From Prochlorococcus sp. AG-363-A16 (GTDB lineage Bacteria > Cyanobacteriota > Cyanobacteriia > PCC-6307 > Cyanobiaceae): a DNA stretch of 64,000 bases. A program made the position numbers and the translations under genes. The DNA lies in NCBI GenBank assembly GCA_003280345.1, contig QCFB01000003.1:1-64000 (forward strand). The letters run 5' to 3'. The notes beneath the pieces are model-generated. The model saw only the letters and a program-made list of their open reading frames with translations, did no database searches and had not been told where the DNA came from. Below are positions 11,151 through 21,623 of the stretch, piece after piece. Position 1 is the first letter of the stretch; each line of letters starts with the position of its first letter.

Positions 11151-11223
11151 GCCCCCATCGTCTAGAGGCCTAGGACACCTCCCTTTCACGGAGGCGACAG
11201 GGGTTCGAATCCCCTTGGGGGTA
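11151..11223 (+). tRNA. tRNA-Glu (anticodon TTC)
   Basis: Acceptor GCCCCCA/TGGGGGT, anticodon arm CCTCC-CTTTCAC-GGAGG, T-arm CAGGGGTTCGAATCCCCTT. Confidence 0.97.
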
Positions 11224-11340
11224 TTTTCTCAACTTATGATTAAGAAAAAACTTTTAAATTTTTTCCTTAAGCAATTTAGCCAATTACCAAAATTGTTAGA
11301 GGTTTCATGAAAAGTTGCCATTTGCCTATCCTCAAAATAT

Positions 11341-11913
11341 TCACATGTTGAGCGCTGCTTCATAAGCAGATTGCTCAACAGCCAAAAGATTTGCAGAGAG
11401 GTCTTCTCTAAGGCGCCTTTCAATAAGAGCAACTGGCATCCCAATACAACCTTGAACGATTAGTTCGTAAAGCAACCAACTTCCTTTCCCTTCTGGAAGC
11501 TCTTTCATCCTCCATGAACCTTCGAATCGCCTGAAATCACCTTTAAGCAGATGAAACCGCAATATTCCATTCGAGAGGTCTTCCTCTAACTCCAAATGAA
11601 CCTCAGCCGAAAACTTAAATCCCATTAATGTTTGAGATCCAACCTGCTTTAAACGAACTCGGTTCGAGTCCCTTGAAAGCAAAGTACTGCTAGCAAGGTT
11701 GGGAATAAAATCACTCAGGTGATCGTAGTCAGTAAGTACTTTCCATAAAAAATCGATGCCAATAGGTGTGCAAACTTGAGCAGCAAGCCTCCTGACTCCA
11801 TTGGGTAGTTTCTCCATCGTTTGTTCAATGGTGCGATTCTTTAAATATTTATCTCCAACATGCTTCAAAGAGTTTGATCCAGAAGGACTCTGAAGGGCTG
11901 CAAGAGATTCCAA
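11341..11913 (-). CDS. SRPBCC/polyketide cyclase-like (Coq10/START fold) protein
   Basis: GIDFLWKVLTDYDHLSDFIPNLASSTLLSRDSNRVRLKQVGSQTLMGFKFSAEV typical of the family. Confidence 0.75.
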   Translation of the reverse strand: MESLAALQSPSGSNSLKHVGDKYLKNRTIEQTMEKLPNGVRRLAAQVCTPIGIDFLWKVLTDYDHLSDFIPNLASSTLLSRDSNRVRLKQVGSQTLMGFKFSAEVHLELEEDLSNGILRFHLLKGDFRRFEGSWRMKELPEGKGSWLLYELIVQGCIGMPVALIERRLREDLSANLLAVEQSAYEAALNM

Positions 11914-12046
11914 CTGGGAAGCATTTGAATGAAAAGGAACTATATAGAAGAAGCTCTAAAAACGCTTGTTAAATTGGACGCCTTAACTGTGCCAATCCCA
12001 AAACGTGAACTGTGAAGACTTGCTGAGCAACCAAATCAAGCAATGA

Positions 12047-13147
<1,101 letters not shown>

Positions 13148-13168
13148 GAACCAAGCAAAAAATATTAA

Positions 13169-13228
13169 CTAGCAACTAAAAGCTCTTGAAAGACCAAAAT
13201 TGTTTTTTCAAGAGCTTTTAGTTGCTAG
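13169..13228. repeat. 23-bp perfect inverted repeat, 14-nt spacer, between petH and zwf
   Basis: CTAGCAACTAAAAGCTCTTGAAA (13169-13191) / TTTCAAGAGCTTTTAGTTGCTAG (13206-13228). Confidence 0.95.
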
Positions 13229-13348
13229 AACAACCTATGAAATTTCAATATGGTTTTTGGGCATCCGACCACAAAACATGGCGATATGCGTCTTAGGACT
13301 TTGAATTTATACATTCTTGATTAATCCATCGGCGGAGGTCCGTTTTAA

Positions 13349-14872
13349 ATGAGCTCGCCGATCACGAACCCATTGAGGGTAGGGCTCCGCCAAGAGAGAG
13401 TTATACCACCTCAGTGCCTAGTTATTTTTGGTGCAAGTGGAGACCTAACTCACCGAAAACTAGTCCCTTCTCTATTTGAACTATATAAACAACGTCGTTT
13501 ACCAAGTGAATTTGCTCTGCTTGGATGTGCTCGCAGGCCTTGGAGCGACCATGATTTTAGACAGAAAATGGCGGCCAGTCTGTCCGATAAAATTAAGGAA
13601 AGTCCCATTGAATGGGATGAATTCTGTAAAGGTTTATTTTATGAGCCTGTAAATATCACTCATCGAGAAGATCTTATAAAGCTTGGACAAAGGCTGGAGG
13701 AAATTGATCGTTTACGCGCAACCCACAGCAACCGCACCTTCTATCTTTCTATATCGCCAGAGTTCTACGGCATCGCATGTAGATCTTTAGCAGAAGCAAA
13801 CTTACTTAAAGACCCTAAACGTAGTCGTGTAGTAATTGAAAAGCCTTTTGGGAGAGACTATAGAAGTGCTCAAGCGCTCAACAAATTAGTCCAAAACTAC
13901 TGTCAAGAAAGTCAGGTTTTCCGAATTGACCACTACCTCGGCAAGGAAACAGTTCAAAACATACTTGTACTGAGATTTGCTAACACAATTTTTGAGCCAA
14001 TTTGGAATCGGAATTACATTTCAAGCATACAAATCACAGCAGCAGAAACCGTAGGAGTTGAAGAGCGTGCTGGATATTACGAAAGCTCTGGGGCACTCCG
14101 AGACATGGTTCAGAACCATTTAACACAAATGCTTTCAATTACCGCAATGGAACCACCTGGACACTTTGACCCAGAAGCAATCCGGAATGAGAAAGCCAAA
14201 GTTTTACAAGCGGCTCGCATTGCAGATGAAATTGAACCTTGGAAATGTTGTATACGAGGACAATACGGAAGAGGAGGTAACAAAGAAGAACCTCTGCTTG
14301 GATATCGAGAAGAATCAGGTGTTAGTCCAAGTAGTACAACTGAGACGTATGTAGCGATAAAGCTATTTATTGACAATTGGCGTTGGCAAGGCGTGCCGTT
14401 TTATATACGTACAGGGAAGCGATTGCCAAAACGCGTTAGCGAAGTAGTACTTACCTTCAGAGAAGCTCCAGTTCACCTTTTTGATGCGGCTGGAGGTAGT
14501 CCTACTTCAAATCAACTGATTCTGAGGATTCAACCTGATGAAGGAGCTGTATTTCGTTTTGATGTTAAATCTCCTGGTTCTGGAATGCGTAGTCGCCCAG
14601 TAGAGATGGACTTTTCCTATGAACAATCTTTTGGAGAACCCTCTGATGAAGGTTATGTGCGCCTACTAGCAGATGCCATGCTTGGCGATCCAACACTTTT
14701 TACACGAAGTGACGAAGTTGAAGCAGCTTGGCGGCTATACACACCTCTTCTTGAACTAATAGAGGACAAACCTTGGCAATTACCTATTCATCAATATGAA
14801 TCCAGAACATGGGGGCCAGCTGCAGCGGATGTTCTTCTGGCTAGAGATGAGCTTCTTTGGCGCCGCCCTTGA
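13349..14872 (+). CDS. zwf: glucose-6-phosphate 1-dehydrogenase
   Basis: VIFGASGDLTHRKLVPSLFELY, VIEKPFGRDYRSAQALN, FRIDHYLGKETVQNILVLRFAN. Confidence 0.98.
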   Translation: MSSPITNPLRVGLRQERVIPPQCLVIFGASGDLTHRKLVPSLFELYKQRRLPSEFALLGCARRPWSDHDFRQKMAASLSDKIKESPIEWDEFCKGLFYEPVNITHREDLIKLGQRLEEIDRLRATHSNRTFYLSISPEFYGIACRSLAEANLLKDPKRSRVVIEKPFGRDYRSAQALNKLVQNYCQESQVFRIDHYLGKETVQNILVLRFANTIFEPIWNRNYISSIQITAAETVGVEERAGYYESSGALRDMVQNHLTQMLSITAMEPPGHFDPEAIRNEKAKVLQAARIADEIEPWKCCIRGQYGRGGNKEEPLLGYREESGVSPSSTTETYVAIKLFIDNWRWQGVPFYIRTGKRLPKRVSEVVLTFREAPVHLFDAAGGSPTSNQLILRIQPDEGAVFRFDVKSPGSGMRSRPVEMDFSYEQSFGEPSDEGYVRLLADAMLGDPTLFTRSDEVEAAWRLYTPLLELIEDKPWQLPIHQYESRTWGPAAADVLLARDELLWRRP

Positions 14873-14910
14873 ACTTTTAAATACTTTAATTCTTTTTATT
14901 TGGCCGAATC

Positions 14911-16233
14911 ATGTCTCCTCAATTAACACTTCAGACACCTCTTCAACTTCCCCCCGATGAAATACCAAGCTATCTAGATCAACTTTGGGAAAAAGATCAA
15001 CCTGGGAATTCAGGAGCAAACACTTTTTGCTTACTTGTTTGGCAACCTGCCTGGATTGAACAAGAACTTGTTCGTGTAGGAAAAATCAAAGCCCCAATTC
15101 TTGGAACACAACGTAATGAGCTTATTGAAGCTGCTCGTCAGATTGTTTTAAAAGGAGATTTACCTCATAGCACTCCTCCCTTCGATAAAAGAGTTGTCGA
15201 ATCCCTATCAGAGCTAAGTGGTAAAGAACAGAAAGATGACCTAAGAGGACAACATGTTGATTCAGCAATTAGTGCATTACAACCAAGACGCCTAATCACA
15301 CTTGCTCCAACTCTTGACAAAAATCATGCCTTAGAAGCTCTTGTGGCAGCATATTGTCCCCTTCCAGAAGAAGGTGGGGGTAATTCTGCCTGTGGGGATG
15401 TAGTCGTCCTGCGAGGCAGCATTAATTCCTTAGAAAAAGGACTAGATATTCTTGATGGACTTTTACCAGAAGAACTACCCGCCTGGCTTTGGTGGAATGG
15501 CAATCTCGATGAAGCCCCCAACCTTCTCTCCCAACTTGCTTTACCTAAGCAAAGGCTTGTTATAGATACTGCCCTAGGAGAGCCAATGAAATGTCTTGAT
15601 CTACTTAAAGGGAAAGTGACCTCAGGACAAGCTGTAAATGATTTGAATTGGTTAAGGCTTAGGACGTGGAGAGAAACTCTGGCAATGGTTTTCGACCCAC
15701 CTTCTAGAAGAAATGCTCTAAACAACATAGTGAAATTAGATATAGATATAGAAGGGAAAAATCCAGTGCAAGGCTTACTACTAGCAGCCTGGATTGCAGA
15801 GCGCCTTAACTGGAAACTTCAAGAAAGTAATTTGCTAAATAATGAAAGTATTGAGGCAAAGTTTCGGCGGCCTGATGGAATTATCGCGAACTTCCGATTG
15901 GTTCATTTACCAATTGGGAAGCCAAGCATTCACCCTGGTCAAATTGTTGGAATTAGATTGATATGCAAGCCATATCAAAACCCAAGGCAAGGTATGTGCG
16001 TAATACTGGCCTCAGAATCTGGTGAATGCATGCGACTTGAAGCTGGTGGGATGGCAAATATGGAACTTGTCGAAGAGGTAGTTCCTATACAAAATAATTC
16101 GGTGGAGATGGATGTCGCTCGACTACTTAGCACTAGTCGAGGAAGTACTAGTCCCCTACTTGAGAGAGCTGCCCCGATAGCTACAAAGATGCTTAGTTTG
16201 TCCCAAAGTTCCAACTCGGCCAAATTCAACTAA
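14911..16233 (+). CDS. opcA: OpcA, G6PDH assembly/activation protein
   Basis: Directly downstream of zwf; cyanobacterial OpcA-like sequence (LVWQPAWIEQELVRVGKIKAPILGTQRNELIEAAR). Confidence 0.92.
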   Translation: MSPQLTLQTPLQLPPDEIPSYLDQLWEKDQPGNSGANTFCLLVWQPAWIEQELVRVGKIKAPILGTQRNELIEAARQIVLKGDLPHSTPPFDKRVVESLSELSGKEQKDDLRGQHVDSAISALQPRRLITLAPTLDKNHALEALVAAYCPLPEEGGGNSACGDVVVLRGSINSLEKGLDILDGLLPEELPAWLWWNGNLDEAPNLLSQLALPKQRLVIDTALGEPMKCLDLLKGKVTSGQAVNDLNWLRLRTWRETLAMVFDPPSRRNALNNIVKLDIDIEGKNPVQGLLLAAWIAERLNWKLQESNLLNNESIEAKFRRPDGIIANFRLVHLPIGKPSIHPGQIVGIRLICKPYQNPRQGMCVILASESGECMRLEAGGMANMELVEEVVPIQNNSVEMDVARLLSTSRGSTSPLLERAAPIATKMLSLSQSSNSAKFN

Positions 16234-16246
16234 AAGTTCAGCTCCT

Positions 16247-17668
16247 ATGGCTTGTGTAATTGCTGCTCCAACAAGTGGAAGTGGTAAAACCTTACTAAGC
16301 CTTCTCCTCGCATCTTGGGCTCGTTGTAATGGCCAAAGCCTTCAAACCTTTAAAACAGGACCAGATTATCTAGACCCACAGCAACTTACAGCCGTCTCTA
16401 AAAGGCCTTGTCGCAATCTAGATATCAAACTCTGCGGTAATAACTGGGTAAAAGATAGCTTTCATGGCTTTGGCGGGTCTGCAGACCTAGCTCTAGTTGA
16501 AGGAGTTATGGGTTTATTTGACGGGGTTGGTAGCTCTACAGAAGGAAGCACCGCAAACCTAGCCCGTTTTCTTAAACTGCCAATAGTTCTAATAATTGAT
16601 GCAAGAGGTCAAGCTGCCTCATTGGCAGCTTTAGTAAAGGGGTTCAGAGACCATGATTCTTCTATTGAACTTGCCGGAGTAGTCCTCAATCAAGTAAGCA
16701 CTAAACGTCATAAGGATTTACTAATAGAAGTGCTTAATGGAATTAATGTACAAATATTGGGTTGTCTTTTCAAGAATCCTGAACTGAACTTATCCAGCAG
16801 ATATTTAGGTCTGGCACCCGCTCACGAAATTAAAAATCTCAATACGAAGATTCATTTATGGGCAAAGATAGCAAAATCGAATCTTGATCTCGAAAAATTC
16901 GAGCAGCTTCTTCAAGCTCCAACACCATCAAAAACTCCTATAGAGAAAATAATTAATAACAGAGAGAAAAGTCATGAATTAAAAAAGTTCCCAATTGCAA
17001 TTGCTCAAGACAAAGCTTTTCATTTTCGTTATCCAGAAACCAAAGAATTTCTTGAAGCCTTTGGAATGCCCTGCATTAATTGGAAGCCACTTGAAAACGA
17101 AAAAATACCTTTTGAGGCAAAAGGTTTAATTATTCCAGGAGGTTTTCCAGAGCAATATGCAAAAGAAATTAGCAATTCTGATATAAGCAGAAAAGAGCTT
17201 TGGAGGTTTATTAGAAAGCATCCAATATACGCAGAATGTGGAGGGATGTTATTTCTAGGGAATTCAATTACAGACTTAAATGGAGAAACCTACCCTATGA
17301 GCGGCCTACTTCCATTTAATGCACGTGAAGGAAAACTTGTTGTTGGATATAGAGAGATCGAAGCAATAAATAATAATCCTATTTTAACGAAGGGAGATAG
17401 GCTTATTGGCCATGAGTTCCACAAATGGGAAGTTATAAATGCCAATAGTATATATTTAATTGATAAAAAAAGGCATAGTGGAAATTCTTCACTAAACAAA
17501 GAATATAAACCTTCATGGAATTTAAAAGGCTGGAAAATAGAACAAAGAGAAGAAGGGTGGAGCAGCAAATTCTTACATGCAAGCTGGGTGCATTTACACT
17601 GGCCGAGCCAACCAAAGATTTTAACTCGTTGGCGTAAAACTATAGAATCTTCAATTGAAAATAGTTGA
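16247..17668 (+). CDS. cobB: cobyrinic acid a,c-diamide synthase
   Basis: APTSGSGKTLLSLLLASWARCNGQSLQTFKTGPDYLDPQQLTAVSKRPCRNLD; glutaminase ECGGMLFLG. Confidence 0.95.
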   Translation: MACVIAAPTSGSGKTLLSLLLASWARCNGQSLQTFKTGPDYLDPQQLTAVSKRPCRNLDIKLCGNNWVKDSFHGFGGSADLALVEGVMGLFDGVGSSTEGSTANLARFLKLPIVLIIDARGQAASLAALVKGFRDHDSSIELAGVVLNQVSTKRHKDLLIEVLNGINVQILGCLFKNPELNLSSRYLGLAPAHEIKNLNTKIHLWAKIAKSNLDLEKFEQLLQAPTPSKTPIEKIINNREKSHELKKFPIAIAQDKAFHFRYPETKEFLEAFGMPCINWKPLENEKIPFEAKGLIIPGGFPEQYAKEISNSDISRKELWRFIRKHPIYAECGGMLFLGNSITDLNGETYPMSGLLPFNAREGKLVVGYREIEAINNNPILTKGDRLIGHEFHKWEVINANSIYLIDKKRHSGNSSLNKEYKPSWNLKGWKIEQREEGWSSKFLHASWVHLHWPSQPKILTRWRKTIESSIENS

Positions 17669-17721
17669 TTAAATTTAGGGCATTCAATCTCTTTAATTAG
17701 AAATTTTTTGAAAATATATTT

Positions 17722-19194
17722 TCAAAAACCTTCCGATTTTTTAAATTGTTTAAGCCAATAAGATTGAACTAATTCCCCTTGGTCTTTGCTTGCCAACCAC
17801 ACACAATCACTTGCCCTCGTAACAGCAACGTAAACCAACTGCTTACGCAACAACAAGTCCTTAGGCCAAAAGACATCTGGAGCTATAAATACCTCTCTGA
17901 AGGTACTGCCCTGACTTCGGTGAACTGTCAAAACAGATGCAGGTCCTAAAGAGGCAAATGCATCACGGATAAAAAAGAACTTTCGCCAAAGAGAACGTCC
18001 CTCTTTTTTGCCTGCCTCTTTCGCCTGTCCTCGAAGCCTTTGCAAGGTCAGATCAAGTTGATTTCTCGCAGAAGTTCCTACCGGAGGAGCAAGTCGCAGA
18101 GAAACTTCAAGCTCCCCAGCTCTAACTTTCACCATCAATGTTTCAATAACTGGAGCTGTCCAATCCATCTCTGATGAAAGGCCAAAATCTCCGAGGTCAC
18201 ATCTTTCAGGGGAAACATCTCTTACCAAAAGCTCCCTATTTGAGCCAAGAACCATGTCAGGCTCTTCGCCCATATCGCTTCCATTTATAGATGCTGGTGC
18301 CATAACTGCATTTCGACTAATCAAAACTTCTCCTGGCAAAACAGGTAACTGATCAGCCATTTCTCCATGTATTGCTCTTCTTGCATGAGGAACCAAGCTT
18401 TCTAATGTGCGATTGGTATAGCAAAGAATGCGAGCTGCATCGGGATTATCTTGCTCGGCCGCAACTTTCAAAGCCGTAGTTGCTCTTGCTAACCAACTCT
18501 TCGTTTCAATACATCCAACTAAACCTTTTTCTGTTTGGATTACAGGCAAGCATGGAGGCCTCTGACATTTAAGACTTCCATCTCTAAGAAGACTCGCGAG
18601 ATGAAGGACTGGACCTTGATGTCTTACTACATCTTTTAAATGTGCTTTAGCTGCTCTCTTAATTGAAAAAACAGGACTTTGGCTCTCTCCTATTGGCGGA
18701 AGCTGCTCAGGGTCTCCTACAAAAACAAGTCGAGTCTTAAAAGGTTGAGCACACTCTAGAGCTATTGCCAAAAGGGTGCTATCAACCATGGAAGCCTCAT
18801 CTATAAGCACCAAACCCAACTGTTCCAAAGAGTTAGCTGTCTGATCTGTTCTCTCACAAATCTCCGCATCCCCTTTCCTCCTTAATTTCAACCGAAGCAA
18901 TCTATGAATAGTGGAGGGGTACCAACTCGGCTTTAACTCTTCAAGTTCCAACTCTCTTCGCAAAACACCAACAGCTTTATGAGTTGGAGCAACGACAGTC
19001 CAACAAAGCCCAGTTGCTTCTACCAAGCGGAGCAATCTAATAGAAAGAAATGTCTTTCCACTTCCTGCATATCCGCTTAAGACGAAAGGTTCTCCTAATT
19101 GTTTTTTTTCTAACCAATCTCTGAAAGAAATGACCGCCTTGTTTTGGTCGAGAGTTAAGCCTCTAGAACCGATTTCATCTGAAAGTTCAGTCAC
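17722..19194 (-). CDS. RecD-like ATP-dependent helicase/exonuclease
   Basis: Walker A FVLSGYAGSGKTFLSIRLL, LVLIDEASMVDS, FVGDPEQLPPIGE, VLTVHRSQGSTFREV. Confidence 0.9.
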   Translation of the reverse strand: MTELSDEIGSRGLTLDQNKAVISFRDWLEKKQLGEPFVLSGYAGSGKTFLSIRLLRLVEATGLCWTVVAPTHKAVGVLRRELELEELKPSWYPSTIHRLLRLKLRRKGDAEICERTDQTANSLEQLGLVLIDEASMVDSTLLAIALECAQPFKTRLVFVGDPEQLPPIGESQSPVFSIKRAAKAHLKDVVRHQGPVLHLASLLRDGSLKCQRPPCLPVIQTEKGLVGCIETKSWLARATTALKVAAEQDNPDAARILCYTNRTLESLVPHARRAIHGEMADQLPVLPGEVLISRNAVMAPASINGSDMGEEPDMVLGSNRELLVRDVSPERCDLGDFGLSSEMDWTAPVIETLMVKVRAGELEVSLRLAPPVGTSARNQLDLTLQRLRGQAKEAGKKEGRSLWRKFFFIRDAFASLGPASVLTVHRSQGSTFREVFIAPDVFWPKDLLLRKQLVYVAVTRASDCVWLASKDQGELVQSYWLKQFKKSEGF

Positions 19195-19703
19195 CCCAAA
19201 CCAAAGCCAAATATTTGAGCCAAATGAAGCGGTGAACCTACAAAAATAATTCCAGGCAAAGCCACTGCTGGGCCAAAGAGACTACCAATAAATACTTCAA
19301 GTCGAGTATGTCCCAAACTTTCTTTCAGAGGTTTCTGTGGTGTTATCGGCCAATTCTCAATAGGAAGTTCGTTGACCCTAGTAGCAATCAATCCCGAAGC
19401 TCTTCTTATTCCACTAGCGTCATACATAACAACTAACGCCACTGTGGAAGCTATTGCAAAGGCTGGGTGCCCAAAACCAAGCTCAATTCCCACTCCTGAA
19501 GCAGTACCCGTAACAAGAGCAGAATGACTTGAAGGCATCCCACCCGTTTCAAGTAAAACCGATGGACGCCATTGACGATGTTGAACAAGCTCCACAAATA
19601 ATTTGGACAATTGAGCCAATCCACAAGCAACAAGTGCCCAAGCAAGAACTGCGTTATCAAAAAACTCCATTACAGGATTAGTTGAAATCTCAGCAAAGAT
19701 CAT
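19191..19703 (-). CDS. DUF212 divergent PAP2-family membrane protein
   Basis: [50 protein letters not shown] are diagnostic. Confidence 0.9.
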   Translation of the reverse strand: MIFAEISTNPVMEFFDNAVLAWALVACGLAQLSKLFVELVQHRQWRPSVLLETGGMPSSHSALVTGTASGVGIELGFGHPAFAIASTVALVVMYDASGIRRASGLIATRVNELPIENWPITPQKPLKESLGHTRLEVFIGSLFGPAVALPGIIFVGSPLHLAQIFGFGLG

Positions 19704-20602
19704 CTGTCTCTATTTGTTATGTAATCAGCCAAAGCGAGTAGGGGAGCAGAGTTATTCTTCCATGGCTCCAATGCTGCTTTAGCTTCTTTTACAAGATCAT
19801 CAGCTCTTCTTCGTGATTCATCCAATCCAAGAAGCTTTGGATAAGTAGTTTTGTCTGCAATCAAGTCTTTACCAGCTGTCTTCCCAAGCACATCGCTACT
19901 AGCCGTGACATCTAAAATGTCATCGATTATCTGAAAGGCCAACCCAATCCCTCTCGCATAAACACGCAACGCTTCTAATAGGTCTTCTGAAGCACCACCA
20001 ATAAGAGCGCCACATGTAACACATGCTTTAAGCAAAGAACCCGTCTTGTGTAGGTGAATGAACTCCAAAGTCTCAAGGTCGACTTCTTTCCCTTCACATT
20101 CAAGGTCAGCCACCTGACCCCCAACTAATCCAGGTGCACCAGCTACCAAAGATAATTCTCCAACAACCTTCAAAAGTCGCTCTTTAGGTACATCATTGCT
20201 TCTCAAAGAAACCATCTCAAATGCCCGAGTCAGCAATGCATCCCCTGCCAAGATCGCTATTGCATCTCCATAAACTTTGTGATTAGTAGGGCGTCCACGG
20301 CGCAGATCATCATTATCCATGGCAGGCAAGTCATCATGAATAAGTGACATCGTATGAATCATCTCAAGAGCAACTGCCGTAGGAAGAGCCTTTTGAGGGT
20401 TCCCACCAGCAAGCTCGCATGCTGCAAGACAAAGAATTGGCCTCAGCCTTTTACCCCCAGCGAGTAGTGAATATCTCATCGCTTCTCGAAGATGCTCTGG
20501 TCTCTCTGGACCAAGAGAATCATCTAAAGCAGCTTCAACGCTAACTCTGGCTTGAGCCAGATAAGCGGAAAAGTCGAAATTAGAATTGACTGATTCCGCC
20601 AT
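19700..20602 (-). CDS. crtE: geranylgeranyl diphosphate synthase
   Basis: [25 protein letters not shown] and [10 protein letters not shown] aspartate-rich motifs. Confidence 0.95.
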   Translation of the reverse strand: MAESVNSNFDFSAYLAQARVSVEAALDDSLGPERPEHLREAMRYSLLAGGKRLRPILCLAACELAGGNPQKALPTAVALEMIHTMSLIHDDLPAMDNDDLRRGRPTNHKVYGDAIAILAGDALLTRAFEMVSLRSNDVPKERLLKVVGELSLVAGAPGLVGGQVADLECEGKEVDLETLEFIHLHKTGSLLKACVTCGALIGGASEDLLEALRVYARGIGLAFQIIDDILDVTASSDVLGKTAGKDLIADKTTYPKLLGLDESRRRADDLVKEAKAALEPWKNNSAPLLALADYITNRDR

Positions 20603-20644
20603 GAAGATTTTCCACCCCTCCGAATTCTCTCAGGCTCAACTGCT

Positions 20645-21553
20645 TCATGGGAGCAAATCACCCAGGCTGAAAGATAAACCGCAATGCTGTTGCCATCGAG
20701 AAAGAGTATTAACAAGAAGCATTGCGACTGTCATCGGCCCCACGCCCCCTGGGACTGGAGTAATAGCACTAGCAATAGAAGCTACTTCATCAAATCGAAC
20801 ATCTCCACAAAGTTTTGGCTTTGAGCCTTCCTTAAATGGAAGTGATGAGGGAATTCTATGAATACCAATATCCACTACAACTGTTCCAGGACTTACATGT
20901 TCACTACCAATCATCTGAGGACGCCCAGCTGCTACAACAAGCAAGTCAGCTTGCCTAGTCAAATCAGTCAATTCCTTTGTGAATGAATGAGCAACACTCA
21001 CAGTTGCATTGGCAGCTTGAAGCATCAGCGCCATTGGTTTCCCCACAAGAATGCTTCTGCCAATAACCACTGCTCTCTTTTCTTTAATTGGGATCTGATA
21101 ATGATCCAACAAAGTCATAACCCCCGCAGGAGTGCATGATCTTGGCCCAGTCTCACCCTTAACCAATCTACCTAAGTTCAAAGTATGTAAACCATCTGCA
21201 TCTTTGTCTGGGTCAATAAGTTTGAGCAAAGAAGCTTCATCAATTTCCCTTGGAAGTGGAAGCTGTAAAAGAATGCCATCAACATTCTCATCAGCATTCA
21301 ATGCTTTTATCTTGAGCGCAATCTCTTCATATGAAGAGTCCCCAGACAAATGTGCTCCATAATTAGCCACTCCAATACGTGCACAAGCCTTTTCCTTATG
21401 CGAAACATAAACTCCACTAGCAGGATCATCTCCTACTCGAATCACTGCTAGGCCAGGGGGACGTTTAGCGTATGCAAGACCACTAGAAATCTCTTGCTGC
21501 AGTCTCTTCTCGATTTCCTGAGCAAGCTTCTTACCATCGAGCCGAAGAGCCAT
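20645..21553 (-). CDS. folD: bifunctional methylenetetrahydrofolate dehydrogenase/cyclohydrolase
   Basis: [46 protein letters not shown]. Confidence 0.97.
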   Translation of the reverse strand: MALRLDGKKLAQEIEKRLQQEISSGLAYAKRPPGLAVIRVGDDPASGVYVSHKEKACARIGVANYGAHLSGDSSYEEIALKIKALNADENVDGILLQLPLPREIDEASLLKLIDPDKDADGLHTLNLGRLVKGETGPRSCTPAGVMTLLDHYQIPIKEKRAVVIGRSILVGKPMALMLQAANATVSVAHSFTKELTDLTRQADLLVVAAGRPQMIGSEHVSPGTVVVDIGIHRIPSSLPFKEGSKPKLCGDVRFDEVASIASAITPVPGGVGPMTVAMLLVNTLSRWQQHCGLSFSLGDLLP

Positions 21554-21623
21554 GCAAAAAAATTACGCTAAATACAGCATGCCTTGAATTGAGAGCTAGC
21601 GTTATCCATAGGTATCAAATTCT

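Noticed and set aside
11110-11310. 66-aa ORF spanning the tRNA-Glu gene
   Set aside because: Covers the tRNA; spurious translation of a structural RNA
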